Assembly (NCBI GenBank): GCA_016709845.1
Contig: JADJMA010000019.1
Coordinates: 1 to 64,000 of the forward strand
Direction of reading: 5' to 3'
DNA length: 64,000 nucleotides
Source: Flammeovirgaceae bacterium
Lineage (GTDB): Bacteria > Bacteroidota > Bacteroidia > Cytophagales > Cyclobacteriaceae
A program made the translations under genes and the position numbers. Every line of letters starts with the position of its first letter. Within the stretch, counting starts at the first letter, position 1. The notes below the pieces were generated by a model, which ran no database searches, was not told where the DNA came from, and was given only the letters and a program-made list of their open reading frames with translations. Positions 19,468 to 29,129 of the stretch are shown one piece after another.

Positions 19468-21785
19468 TTATTTTTTGTATTTGGACTTTCGCTCATCATT
19501 AATAATGCCCTTCCAATTTAATCCATAGGCAAAATCATAACCATTACCCTCTGCGTCTACATAAACAGTAAGGTCATGAGGCACATCTTCAAATTGTTTT
19601 TCCACCGTTTCCATATTGGCTGGCATTTGCATCGGTAATAGAGCCGAAGGCTCAGCTGATCCGGTAAGGATATCCAGAAGAGCTTGATCTTGCACACCAA
19701 AATGAACAAGAATGCCGTTTGCATTTTTTTCAAACTCAGAAAAAACCATGGGGTTGTTCATGTTGATAGCAACAACAACCGGTTTTCCTTTCATTTTCTT
19801 GTAGGTATCATTGATCATACCTAAATCAGTAATGTTGATTGCCTTGCTCTTTTTATTTTTATACGTACGATTGGTAAATTTTCCAAAGGGTTGCCACCGG
19901 CCATACTAATAGCACGCGCGTCTTTAGCTATGTATTCTCCATACTGTAATGAAATAGGGACATATCCATTGCCACCTTTCTTGGCGTCTTCGCTTGAATA
20001 GCCTGTGCCTGAGTCAGGGTTGCTAACAAAGACCAGCGCATAATCGGCTTCATCCGGATTTTCAGTTACCTGAAAATATTTACTAACTATTTCAAGGCTA
20101 ACTGGAGACTCTAATTTTTCGGGAGTTTCCATTCCTAAAAAAATTTTTCCTGCCGGAGTAAACTTTTTGGGATGTATACTTTTTTTTTTTTTTGAAGAGG
20201 TAATACATTGGCTTTGTTTTTTAACATCACGATGGATTTTAACTAGAGCATCATAGCCGCTTTCATAAATTCAGCCTTACCTACAATAGATTTTGATTGT
20301 TCAACATCCAGGTATGGATTTTCAAACAGGCCAGTGCGGAAGATATTCTTTAGTAAGCGAATCGCTGATTGTTCAAAGCGAGCCCGCATAAATTCTTCTC
20401 CATGTTCTTTCACTCCCATGTTGTACGCTTCCAATACCGGAGCTACTTCGTTATTTCCTCCAAATTGATCCACTCCCGCGATTAGTACTTTGTAATGTCT
20501 TTCCGCAACCGATAAATTTTCGACACCCCACGACTTGCCTGTAATGAAAACATCCAGAGCAGTTTCATCTCCTGTTACCAGCCAGTCCGTACAGACCACA
20601 CCATCATAGTTGTACTTGTCTCGCAGCAAATCCTGAATGAGATATTTATTGTATCCGTTACCTACATTCTCATGATTCTTGGTATCCTGATTATAGGATA
20701 TGGTATAATAAGGCATTACGGCTGATGCCATTTTGGTTTTACCTTTTAGTTTAAAGGCGCCTTCTGTAAAGGGAATCAAATGCGTGGCAAAATTATTTCC
20801 AGGATACACAGCATACTTACCAAATGCATAATGAGCATCGCGGCCTGCCTCACCGGAGCCGCCCCCTGGCCAATGTTTTACCATAGCGTTTACACTTTCA
20901 TAGCCCCAACCATCGGCAATTTCTTTATCGCCCAATGATGTTTGAAATCCATCAATGTAAGCCCGGCCAATATCTGCTGATAGGTAAGGGTCTTCACCAA
21001 ACGTTCCACTAGTCCGGTACCAACGCGGGTCTGTGGCAATATCTACTTGTGGTGATAAAGCGGTTGCAATACCTAAAGCGCGATATTCTTTTGAAGCGAT
21101 ACTTCCAAATTGTTCCACCATCGCAGGATCAAAGGTTGCTGCAAGGCCTAACGAACTTGGCCACATGGATATGGTACCCCCCGCACCCGCATTGTATTCG
21201 GCATTGGCAATGGTGCCGTGCCGCGGATCAGAACTATTGTTGGCAGGGATTCCAAGACCTAACCCCTCTACAAAAGCTTGTGCCGTATTATTCCAGCGTG
21301 CTGCCACCTCCGGACTTTGAACGGAGGTTATCAACACATGCCTTACATGATCTTTGCTTAAAAAATCTTTTTGCTGATCGGTAAGGTCAAATGCATTGGC
21401 ACCGCTCTCTTCAAATCCTTTTCCATTATAGGTAGCTGAAAAGAACCCACGACTACCAGCTGGTATGGATTGGTGACGACTGTATAACATTAAACCGGCA
21501 ATTTGTTCGACAGTCATTTTTGAAGCCAGATCTTGCACGTTCATCAGCGGTTAATCGCCAATCTTCGTATTTATCAAGTTGACCGTTTTTGTTAAGGTCT
21601 TTAAATCCAAGTCGGTCGGCTGTTAAAATGGTTACGCCTGAAGTAGAAGAATAGCCAAGCGATTTTCCACCTTCATTAATAACTGTTTTGATTCCGTTCG
21701 ATTCTGTCTCTGTCCATTTTGGGCCGCAGCTCGCTAATACCACAAGGATGAGAGAAGCGTAAGTGATTTTGGAGAAATGCATCAT
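19468..21785 (-). CDS. Glycoside hydrolase family 3 lipoprotein (three or more frameshifts)
   Basis: Exo-acting beta-glycosidase-type enzyme, about 770 residues. The signal peptide ends in a lipobox (V-L-A-S-C), so it is an outer-membrane or periplasmic lipoprotein. The GH3 barrel shows M-T-V-E-Q-I-A-G-L-M, K-H-W-P-G-G-G and the nucleophile Asp in V-V-C-T-D-W. The C-terminal GH3 domain follows (M-L-K-N-K-A-N-V-L-P-L, then G-N-P-L-E-N-L-P, then S-A-L-L-P-M-Q-M-P). It ends Y-G-L-N-W-K-G. The frame changes near 21538, 20180-20240 (at a 14-base T run) and 19822. The second half reads cleanly once joined. Divergent from the Nudix-fold regulator, with a palindrome between. Confidence 0.9.
20180..20193. 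repeat. 14-base T homopolymer inside the GH3 gene
   Basis: Fourteen consecutive T on the + strand, read as poly-A on the coding strand, encode the lysine run after L-P-L-Q at the start of the GH3 C-terminal domain. The reading frame is lost in this neighbourhood, so its true length is uncertain. Confidence 0.85.
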
Positions 21786-21811
21786 AAGTATATGAAATTG
21801 AGTAGTGAATA

Positions 21812-21846
21812 ATTCAATGTGTATTATTTACACAATAGTATTGAAT
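21812..21846. promoter_or_regulatory. Palindromic candidate operator between GH3 and the Nudix-fold regulator
   Basis: Nested inverted repeat: ATTCAAT (21812) pairs with ATTGAAT (21840), and inside it GTGTA (21819) pairs with TACAC (21829) around TTATT. The outer arms are offset by 6 bp. It lies 27-61 bp before the GH3 start and about 75 bp before the regulator start, where an operator controlling both would be expected. Confidence 0.5.
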
Positions 21847-21920
21847 TGACGTTAAATTCTCAAGATACTTCTATAGATTGCAGCAACAATTCGACAGGTT
21901 TGTAACCTTTATGGGTTATT

Positions 21921-22657
21921 ATGGATTCTAAGCAGTTAAAAGATTTTGCACTTAAGGGTGACCGGGTTTTCCTAACGCACGTTTCTGTAGATTGTGTGAT
22001 TTTGGGTTTCATGAGAATCAATTGAAAGTGTTGTTGTTGAAATGGAAAGAGGGACCTTGGTGCTTGCCGGGGGGTTTTGTTAAACATGAAGAATCAGTAG
22101 ATGATTCGGCTGTACGAACTCTTAATGAACGAACAGGGCTTGAAAATATTTATTTGCAACAGTTTCACACCTTTGGCGATCCTGCACGGGAAAAGGGAAA
22201 GAAAATTGTCTCTGCTAAAAGTTGGATTAGTAAACGGTTTATTTCGATAGGGTATTATGCTCTGGTCGAGTTTTCAAAGGTAAACCCACAACCCGATATA
22301 TTGAGTACTGAATGTCGTTGGTGGGATGTTGAAAAGGTACCGGCTCTTATTTATGATCATAAGCAAATCATGAACAAAGCGCTTGAAACTCTTCGGCTTG
22401 ATTTGAATGATCACCCGGTTGGGTATAACCTGTTGCCACAAAAGTTTACCATGCCTGAATTACAATGTTTATACGAAACTATTCTTGGTGAATCGCTCGA
22501 TCGTAGGAATTTTCAAAAGCGAATGTTGGGACTTGAAATTCTTGACCGCTTAAAAGAAAGAAAACTGGGCGGAGCACATAAAGCGCCATTCTTATATCGT
22601 TTCGATAAACGCAAATATCAAAAAGCGTTGCAGCAAGGATTGAAATCGGGCTGGTAG
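21921..22657 (+). CDS. Nudix-fold transcriptional regulator, NrtR/AraR type (one frameshift)
   Basis: About 245 residues: an N-terminal Nudix fold (residues 1-145) and a C-terminal winged helix (from about L-P-Q-K-F-T-M-P-E-L), the architecture of NrtR and of the Bacteroidota sugar regulators such as AraR. The Nudix box is degenerate: family enzymes read R-E-x-x-E-E-x-G, here R-T-L-N-E-R-T-G, losing catalytic acids. That points to ligand sensing rather than hydrolysis. Start ATG at 21921 gives M-D-S-K-Q-L-K-D-F-A-L; the frame breaks near 21997-22004, where one missing T restores V-I-F-G-F-H-E. It is divergent from GH3 and convergent, with abutting stops, to the esterase gene. It likely controls the local glycoside genes. 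Confidence 0.8.
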
Positions 22658-24257
22658 TTATTTCTTCTTCAATGCTTCCGCGATTGCTTTTTCCGCTAAA
22701 GGAGCCATGATTTTATAACCTTCTGCATTTGGATGAACGCCATCGTCACCCAATCCCTTTCGTAAGCCATTTCGTTCATCGGCCATAGCCGCGAAGTAAT
22801 CGAGATAAACGATTTTATTCTTGCTTGCATATTCCTTCAGCATCTTATTCAACGCAACAATTTTTCCTGCGGGTTCAAGACCTGGTTTCCAGGGATAGTC
22901 GAAAGCAGGAATCACGGAAGAGATGACAACGCTTATTCCATTTGCCTTTGCTAATTGGGTCATGGCAATAATGTTATCCCGGGTTTGTTCAAGCGTCATT
23001 GGTCCGGTGTTACCGGCAATGTCATTCGTGCCAGCCAGTATTACTACCACTTTAGGCTTTAGATCAATTACATCTTGTTGAAAACGTAGCACCATTTGAG
23101 GGGTGGTTTGTCCGCTGATGCCTCTGTTGATGTAAGGCTTGCCTTCGAAGAATCCCCGGATCAATTCTTCCCCAACCTTCGGTAATGGAATTGCCCATAA
23201 ACACTACTCGGTTTTCAGTTGCTTTTGGTGCCGATAGCTTTTTATTCTCTTGTTGAAAATGTTTGAGGTTGGCAAAGTCCATAGGCGGTTGATCAAAATT
23301 TTTCTTTAGCCATTTTAAGCAAGCGTCCATCCATTGTTCTTTCGCAGCAGGATTGGTCATGCCATAGCCATGCTCACCCTCTCATAAAAGAAAACTTCCA
23401 CAGGCACTTTGTTTTGTTGCAAAGCAGTTATAAAAGCAAGCGAGTTACCCACAGGCACCGTTTTATCGGTGAGTGCCGAAGTAATAAAAGTAGGCGGAGT
23501 TTTTGGGGTGACATGAAGTTCGTTGGAGAAGTTCATTACATCTTCTTCCGACATCCCTAATTCTTTGGCTTTTGTAGGAATTCCTTTTGTAATCATCGCT
23601 GGTAAAAACTCTTGTGCCAATTAAATTTTGACGCGAACCCTGATGCGTCAAGCTATCAGTAAAAGTTATTACCGGATAATTTAAAATCATAAAGTCGGGA
23701 CGAAGACTTATATGATTCGGATTTTCAATAACAGGTTTATCAAAATGAGTACCTGCCGTGGATGCCAAGTGCCCTCCGGCTGACGATCCCATGATTCCTA
23801 TTTTATTGGGATTGAGATTCCACTGCTTCGCATTTTCTCTTACCAATTGAATAGCACGTTGCACATCCTCTAAGGGACCAATTTTTTTATCAAGCATGAT
23901 GTCGCCCTTCGGTAACCGATACTTTAAAACGAAAGCGGCAACTCCTTCTTCATTCAATCGCCTGGCAACATCATAGCCTTCATGGCTCATCGCTAAAACC
24001 GAATAGCCACCACCCGGACAAATAATTACAGCCGATCCTGTTGCTTTGGCAGGATTTGGTAAAAAGATTGTAAGCGTGGGTGTAACTACGCCATTTAGAA
24101 TTTCAATTTTATTGGTACCAACATTTGTGATTCGTGTAGTGTCTAAAGGGGTTGGAGGTTTTTGCGAATTGGGAATTGCCCCTGAGTATAATGGAATTTC
24201 TTTTTGTGCTATGGCAAATTGACTGATAAGTACGAGCGCGACAAATAGTTTCTTCAT
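22658..24257 (-). CDS. Two-domain secreted esterase: alpha/beta hydrolase fused to SGNH hydrolase (frameshifted)
   Basis: Signal peptide (M-K-K-L-F-V-A-L-V-L to I-A-Q), then an alpha/beta hydrolase of the acetyl-esterase/BD-FAE type. It has the oxyanion motif P-G-G-G-Y, the nucleophile G-S-S-A-G-G-H, Asp in L-T-D-K-T-V-P and His in G-E-H-G-Y-G-M. The same open frame that holds this His runs on without a stop into an SGNH hydrolase domain: G-N-S-I-T-E-G-W-G (block I), G-I-S-G-Q-T (II), G-T-N-D-I-A-G (III) and D-G-V-H-P-N-A-E-G (V). So this is one polypeptide of about 530 residues with two esterase sites. The frame changes near 23620, 23380 and 23155. Probable deacetylation of plant or algal glycans. 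Confidence 0.82.
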
Positions 24258-24476
24258 GGAAATGATTATTTCTAATCGTTAAATATAGAATTTTAAGAGC
24301 AGTCAGGAAATAAATGGAATAAGGGGTTAGCCTTTGGATGCCACAACTTTGTGACGTTTTTAATCAAAAAAGTGATAGCAGTTTCTTTGGGGGGCTTTTA
24401 AATCAAACGCTAAAGCAAAATGCTTAACTTTCTTGCTGCCTTTTGTTAATTTTAGTCTGTCATGTATGTACCCATT

Positions 24477-25673
24477 ATGAAAATAAAACTCTACGGTATC
24501 CTGCTTCTGTCAGGCTTATTTTTGATTTCTTGTAAATCTTCTGAAACTGAAACGTTAAACTGGTATCGAGGCAATTTGCACACACATACCTACTGGAGTG
24601 ATGGAGACGAATTCCCTGAAATGGTTTTGGATTGGTATAAATCCAATGGCTATGATTTTATTGCCCTGTCGGATCACAACACCTTGGCACGTGAGGAAAA
24701 ATGGAATGTGATTGTAAAAAGTCCGATGTATGAAGAAAGCTTTAAAAAATACCTGGAGAAGTTTGGCAAAGATTGGGTGGTATATAAAAACGATACCGGC
24801 CGCACGCAAGTGAGGTTGAAAACTTTTGAAGAGTACAAGACAAAAATGCAAGACGATAATTTTCTGATTATTCCTTCGGAAGAAATAACCAATTATGTGG
24901 ATGGAAAAATACCCGTGCATGTTAATGTAACGAACATTCAAGAATTTATTGCGCCACCCAACGCGGCTACCGTGGCCGAAACCATGCAGCTATGCGTAGA
25001 TGCAGTGTTGCAACAACGCGAGCGCACGGGCGTGCCGATGTTCCCACACATTAATCACCCCAATTTCTTTTGGGCCGTTACGTTAGAAGATATGATTAGC
25101 TTGAAAGGCGATCGCTTTTTTGAAGTGTACAATGGTCATATGCTTGTTCGGAATTATGGTGACTCTACTCATATGGGTACAGAAGAAATGTGGGACAAAA
25201 TAAATATCGCTTACGCGAAACGAGATCAACCGCTCATGTATGGATTGGCTTCTGATGATAGCCACAATTACCATCAGTTTGGCGTAGCCTTTGCCAATGC
25301 AGGTCGTGGTTGGATTATGGTTCAGGCAAAATCGCTGCGCACTGAAGATTTGATTGAGGCCATGGAGGCTGGTAAGGTTTATGCATCAACTGGCGTTACA
25401 CTGAAGCAACTGGAAGTAAAGGATAATGAGATCAAGATTGAAATTGCTAAAGAAGAACAAGCCGAATACACCATCGAATTTATTGGTGTTAAAAATGGAG
25501 AGACTGAATCGGAGGTTATTGAAACTATCCACGGAAGTGAAGGCAGTTTTAACGTTACAGCCGACTATGTTTTTGTTCGTGCCCGGATAACCTCAACCAA
25601 ATTAAAACCCAATCCTTTTCAAGAAGGTGATTTTGAAATGGCCTGGACGCAGCCTGTGTCATTTTTGAAATAA
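24477..25673 (+). CDS. PHP-domain metal-dependent phosphoesterase-like lipoprotein
   Basis: Intact, about 398 residues from the ATG at 24477 (an earlier in-frame ATG at 24462 is possible). The signal peptide has a lipobox, L-I-S-C. The PHP metal-binding motifs are present: N-L-H-T-H-T-Y-W-S-D-G, A-L-S-D-H-N, then H-I-N-H-P-N and S-D-D-S-H-N. A C-terminal beta-rich region (from about residue 330) follows. PHP enzymes hydrolyse phosphoesters, but extracellular members beside carbohydrate genes have no settled substrate. First of three closely spaced genes (gaps 39 and 18 bp) with the dehydrogenase-like and DUF1080 proteins. Confidence 0.82.
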   Translation: MKIKLYGILLLSGLFLISCKSSETETLNWYRGNLHTHTYWSDGDEFPEMVLDWYKSNGYDFIALSDHNTLAREEKWNVIVKSPMYEESFKKYLEKFGKDWVVYKNDTGRTQVRLKTFEEYKTKMQDDNFLIIPSEEITNYVDGKIPVHVNVTNIQEFIAPPNAATVAETMQLCVDAVLQQRERTGVPMFPHINHPNFFWAVTLEDMISLKGDRFFEVYNGHMLVRNYGDSTHMGTEEMWDKINIAYAKRDQPLMYGLASDDSHNYHQFGVAFANAGRGWIMVQAKSLRTEDLIEAMEAGKVYASTGVTLKQLEVKDNEIKIEIAKEEQAEYTIEFIGVKNGETESEVIETIHGSEGSFNVTADYVFVRARITSTKLKPNPFQEGDFEMAWTQPVSFLK

Positions 25674-25712
25674 GGTAATCTCTTAAAATTTTTGTACTTC
25701 ATTCGTTCTTCT

Positions 25713-28364
25713 ATGCAGAAAATTCTTTTATCAACTCTTTTCATCAGCCTTATTGCAATATCCTGCAACCCAAAGCCTAATAAAGCGGCTAACCCAAAGA
25801 TTGATAAGTTGAAACTTATGCCCGGGTTTAAGGCCGAGCATTTGTATAGTCCCGAAGAACACGATCAGGGCTCCTGGGTAGCAATGACTTTCGATAACAA
25901 AGGACGTATGATTACGTCCGATCAGTATGGTGCCATCTATCGTATTGTATTGCCCGCTCAAGGCGATACTTCTAAAGTGAAGGTTGAAAAATTGATCATT
26001 GGGTCTGAAACGGATCGCCATGCAGATACAACTACCTTAAAAGTTGGGATGGGCTTTGCGCAAGGCTTGTTGTATGCATTCAATAGTTTGTATGTAATGG
26101 TGAATCATAACAGCGATAAAAACTTTGATAAGAATACCGGGCTCTATCGATTACAAGATACTGATGGCGATGATCAGTTTGATAAAATAACATTGATTAA
26201 ATCATTTTCGGGTGAGCCTGGTGAACACGGTCCACACAGTATTGTTCTCTCACCCGATAAAAAATCCATTTACATTTCAGCAGGAAATCACGTTGATGTT
26301 CCAAAGTTTGATGTTTATCGTTTACCCCCTGTTTGGCAGGATGATAACTTATTTCCACAGATTAAAGATCCAAGAGGGCATGCGAACAATCGCAAAGCAC
26401 CAGGTGGCTGGATTGCGCATATTGATTCATTAGGAGAAAAATGGGAATTGGTTGGAGCAGGCTTTAGAAATGAATTTGATATTACGTTCAACGATGCCGG
26501 CGATTTATTTACATACGATTCTGATATGGAGTGGGATTTTGGTATGCCGTGGTATCGTCCCACACGAATTTGTCATGTAACGAGTGGTGCTGAATTTGGA
26601 TGGAGAACCGGTAATGGAAAGTGGTCACCATCGTATCCAGATAATCTTCCTCCGGTGATTAACATCGGTCAGGGCTCGCCTACCAATTTTATGAATGGCT
26701 CCAGTGCCAGGTTTCCTGAAAAGTATCGTAAATCCTTGTTTGCATTTGATTGGAGCTTTGGAATTATCTATGCTATTCACCTTATGCCCCAAGGTGCTTC
26801 TTACTCGGCAGAAGCCGAAGAATTTTTATCAGGCTCACCACTACCATTAACCGATGGGGCCATCGGTCCTGATGGGGCCATGTATTTTTTAACTGGTGGA
26901 AGAAGATTAGAATCGGATCTGTATCGTGTTACGGCAACGGAAAATGTGTCAGCATCTGTACCTGCAGCTGTTCCGGTTAACGAAGCGAATCAATTGAGAA
27001 GGACGCTAGAGCAATATCACGAAACCAAAAAGGGTGCTGTGGATATTGCCTGGCCAAATTTAAAACATGAAGATAGATTTGTTCGCTATGCCGCACGCAT
27101 TGCTGTAGAGCAGCAACCGGTAAGCGAATGGCAGGAGCGGACATTAAAAGAAACTGATCCCCAAATTCTTACTCAAGCCATGATCGCGTTGGCTCGTCAT
27201 GGTAAACCAGCTTTGCGCGATAAAATGATTCAGGCTCTTGTTAAAGTTGATTACAATAAACTTACCCCCTCGCAAAAGGTAGATCTTGTTAGAGCATTTG
27301 AAGTGGTGATTTTTAGAATGGATAAACCGGAAGGCGCTACAAAAAATCAATTAGTAGCTTTCCTCAATCCTAATTATCCTTCATCATCCAATGAGTTGGA
27401 TCGGGAGCTAAGCAAAGTGCTGGTTTATATAGGCGCACCCGGATCAGTTGAAAAGACATTAGCCTTGCTTGAAACTGCTAAAGATGATGTAGGAGTGAAG
27501 ACAGTCAGTTCTTCCTCTGATTTAATTATGCGAAACCCACAGTATGGTTTAGATATTGCACGAATGTTATCCAATGTGCCACCGGCACAACAAACGTATT
27601 TAGCTACGGTTCTTTCTGATGCGACCGAAGGCTGGACGCCTGAACTCCATGAAAAATATTTCAAGTGGATGGCAAACGCTTTCACCTACAAAGGCGGGGT
27701 GAGTTACATTGGCTTTATCGATAAGGCAAGAAGAAAAGCCTTAGCTCATATACCAGTAGATAAAACAGAATACTACAATAAACTTTCTGGCGCTGCTCTC
27801 TTAACAGAATCTGGTAATGACTTAGCCGATCGTCCACAACCGAAGGGCCCGGGGAGAAGGCGCACGCTTGAGGAGGCATTGGCGTTAGTTGATGGACCGC
27901 TTACAAACCGTGATTTTCAACAAGGCAAAAATATGTTTGAGGCAACGTTGTGCAGTTCATGCCATAGTATGCGTGGTGAAGGTGGCGCCATTGGTCCTGA
28001 TCTGACACAACTAGGAACACGTTTCTCAGCAAAGGATATTTTAGAAAATACGCTTGACCCTAATAAAGAAGTATCTGACCAATATGCGGCTACCGTGTTT
28101 ACGATGAAAGATGGTAGCTCTATTGTAGGTCGATTGATAAACGAGGAAGAAGAAAAATATTTTGTTTCGCAGAATCCGTTTATGCCACAGTCTTTGCGAG
28201 AGATTCCCAAAGCTGATGTGGCGTCAACCAAACTCTCCAAGATCTCATTAATGTTGCCTGGGCTATTGGGAGGATTGAATGATGAAGAAATAAAGGATCT
28301 TATTGCCTACCTGATAACTGGAGGAAATCCGGATAACGAAGTGTATAAAGTGAAAGCCCAATAG
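25713..28364 (+). CDS. Lipoprotein with sugar-dehydrogenase-like propeller, HEAT-like helices and cytochrome c (TIGR02603-type)
   Basis: Intact, 883 residues from the ATG at 25713; an in-frame TTG at 25692 is less likely. Lipobox ends at Cys18 (I-A-I-S-C). Residues about 30-400 look like the membrane-bound/PQQ-type dehydrogenase beta-propeller (P-G-F-K-A-E, then G-A-G-F-R-N-E-F-D). About 420-680 is helical with HEAT-like repeats. About 730-883 is a heme-binding domain with C-S-S-C-H near residue 746 and the family ending K-D-G-S-S-I-V-G-R-L, S-L-M-L-P-G-L-L. Such proteins are proposed to oxidise sugars outside the cell and pass electrons to cytochromes. Directly upstream of a DUF1080 gene, which supports a 3-keto-sugar pathway. 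Substrate unproven. Confidence 0.85.
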   Translation: MQKILLSTLFISLIAISCNPKPNKAANPKIDKLKLMPGFKAEHLYSPEEHDQGSWVAMTFDNKGRMITSDQYGAIYRIVLPAQGDTSKVKVEKLIIGSETDRHADTTTLKVGMGFAQGLLYAFNSLYVMVNHNSDKNFDKNTGLYRLQDTDGDDQFDKITLIKSFSGEPGEHGPHSIVLSPDKKSIYISAGNHVDVPKFDVYRLPPVWQDDNLFPQIKDPRGHANNRKAPGGWIAHIDSLGEKWELVGAGFRNEFDITFNDAGDLFTYDSDMEWDFGMPWYRPTRICHVTSGAEFGWRTGNGKWSPSYPDNLPPVINIGQGSPTNFMNGSSARFPEKYRKSLFAFDWSFGIIYAIHLMPQGASYSAEAEEFLSGSPLPLTDGAIGPDGAMYFLTGGRRLESDLYRVTATENVSASVPAAVPVNEANQLRRTLEQYHETKKGAVDIAWPNLKHEDRFVRYAARIAVEQQPVSEWQERTLKETDPQILTQAMIALARHGKPALRDKMIQALVKVDYNKLTPSQKVDLVRAFEVVIFRMDKPEGATKNQLVAFLNPNYPSSSNELDRELSKVLVYIGAPGSVEKTLALLETAKDDVGVKTVSSSSDLIMRNPQYGLDIARMLSNVPPAQQTYLATVLSDATEGWTPELHEKYFKWMANAFTYKGGVSYIGFIDKARRKALAHIPVDKTEYYNKLSGAALLTESGNDLADRPQPKGPGRRRTLEEALALVDGPLTNRDFQQGKNMFEATLCSSCHSMRGEGGAIGPDLTQLGTRFSAKDILENTLDPNKEVSDQYAATVFTMKDGSSIVGRLINEEEEKYFVSQNPFMPQSLREIPKADVASTKLSKISLMLPGLLGGLNDEEIKDLIAYLITGGNPDNEVYKVKAQ

Positions 28365-28382
28365 AAATATTTTCCATAATTC

Positions 28383-29129
28383 ATGAAGACTAAAATGAGA
28401 TTCTCTTTCTTAATGATTGGCTTACTGATCATCAGCATACCAACGCTTGTCTTAGCGCAAAATAAAAAAGTATTTGTTTCTATCTTTGATGGTAAAACCT
28501 TAAATGGTTGGGAAGGCGATGCCAATTACTGGCGTGTCGAAAATGGTTGTATTGTAGGGGAGATCACTCCTGACAAATTATTGAAAGCTAACACCTTTTT
28601 AATCTGGCGTGGTGGTGAGTCCAAGGATTTCGAATTAGAATTAGAATTTAAAATCAGTCATGAAGGTAATAGCGGTATCAATTATAGAAGTGAGCAAATC
28701 ACAGAAGTGCCGTTTGCCTTAAAGGGCTATCAGGCTGATATAGATGGAATGATTCGTTATACCGGGCAGAATTATGAAGAGCGTGGAAGAACAACACTCG
28801 CTTACCGTGGACAAACAACAAAAATAAATTCAAGCGATAAAGATTCAGCGGTACAAGATAATGTAAAGAACAATGCGTGGACGAAAGTAGAGGTGGTGAA
28901 ATCGTTGGGCAGAGATTCATTAAAGAACTTTATTAAAAGTGAAGAGTGGAATGAGGTTCATTTGATCATAAAGGGAAACAGGCTTCAGCATTATGTTAAT
29001 GGAGTTTTGATGAGTGATGTTACAGATAATGATAAAGTAAACAGAAAGATGGCGGGTCTGATTGGCGTGCAGGTACATGTGGGACCTCCGATGAAAGTGG
29101 AGTATCGGAATATTATGATAAAACAATGA
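28383..29129 (+). CDS. DUF1080 / 3-keto-disaccharide hydrolase-like secreted protein
   Basis: Intact 248 residues. Signal peptide M-K-T-K-M-R-F-S-F-L to V-L-A-Q. The domain opens F-V-S-I-F-D-G-K-T-L-N-G-W-E-G, the hallmark of PF06439, a concanavalin-like lectin/glucanase fold now associated with cleaving glycosidic bonds of 3-keto sugars. N-S-G-I-N-Y-R-S-E and the closing V-E-Y-R-N-I-M-I-K are also typical. It lies 18 bp after the dehydrogenase-like gene, so oxidation and cleavage are likely expressed together. The start could also be Met5. Confidence 0.88.
   Translation: MKTKMRFSFLMIGLLIISIPTLVLAQNKKVFVSIFDGKTLNGWEGDANYWRVENGCIVGEITPDKLLKANTFLIWRGGESKDFELELEFKISHEGNSGINYRSEQITEVPFALKGYQADIDGMIRYTGQNYEERGRTTLAYRGQTTKINSSDKDSAVQDNVKNNAWTKVEVVKSLGRDSLKNFIKSEEWNEVHLIIKGNRLQHYVNGVLMSDVTDNDKVNRKMAGLIGVQVHVGPPMKVEYRNIMIKQ

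Noticed and set aside
20180..20193. Terminator T tract
   Set aside because: The T run lies inside the GH3 coding sequence, with no hairpin beside it, and the gene continues downstream in frame after correction.
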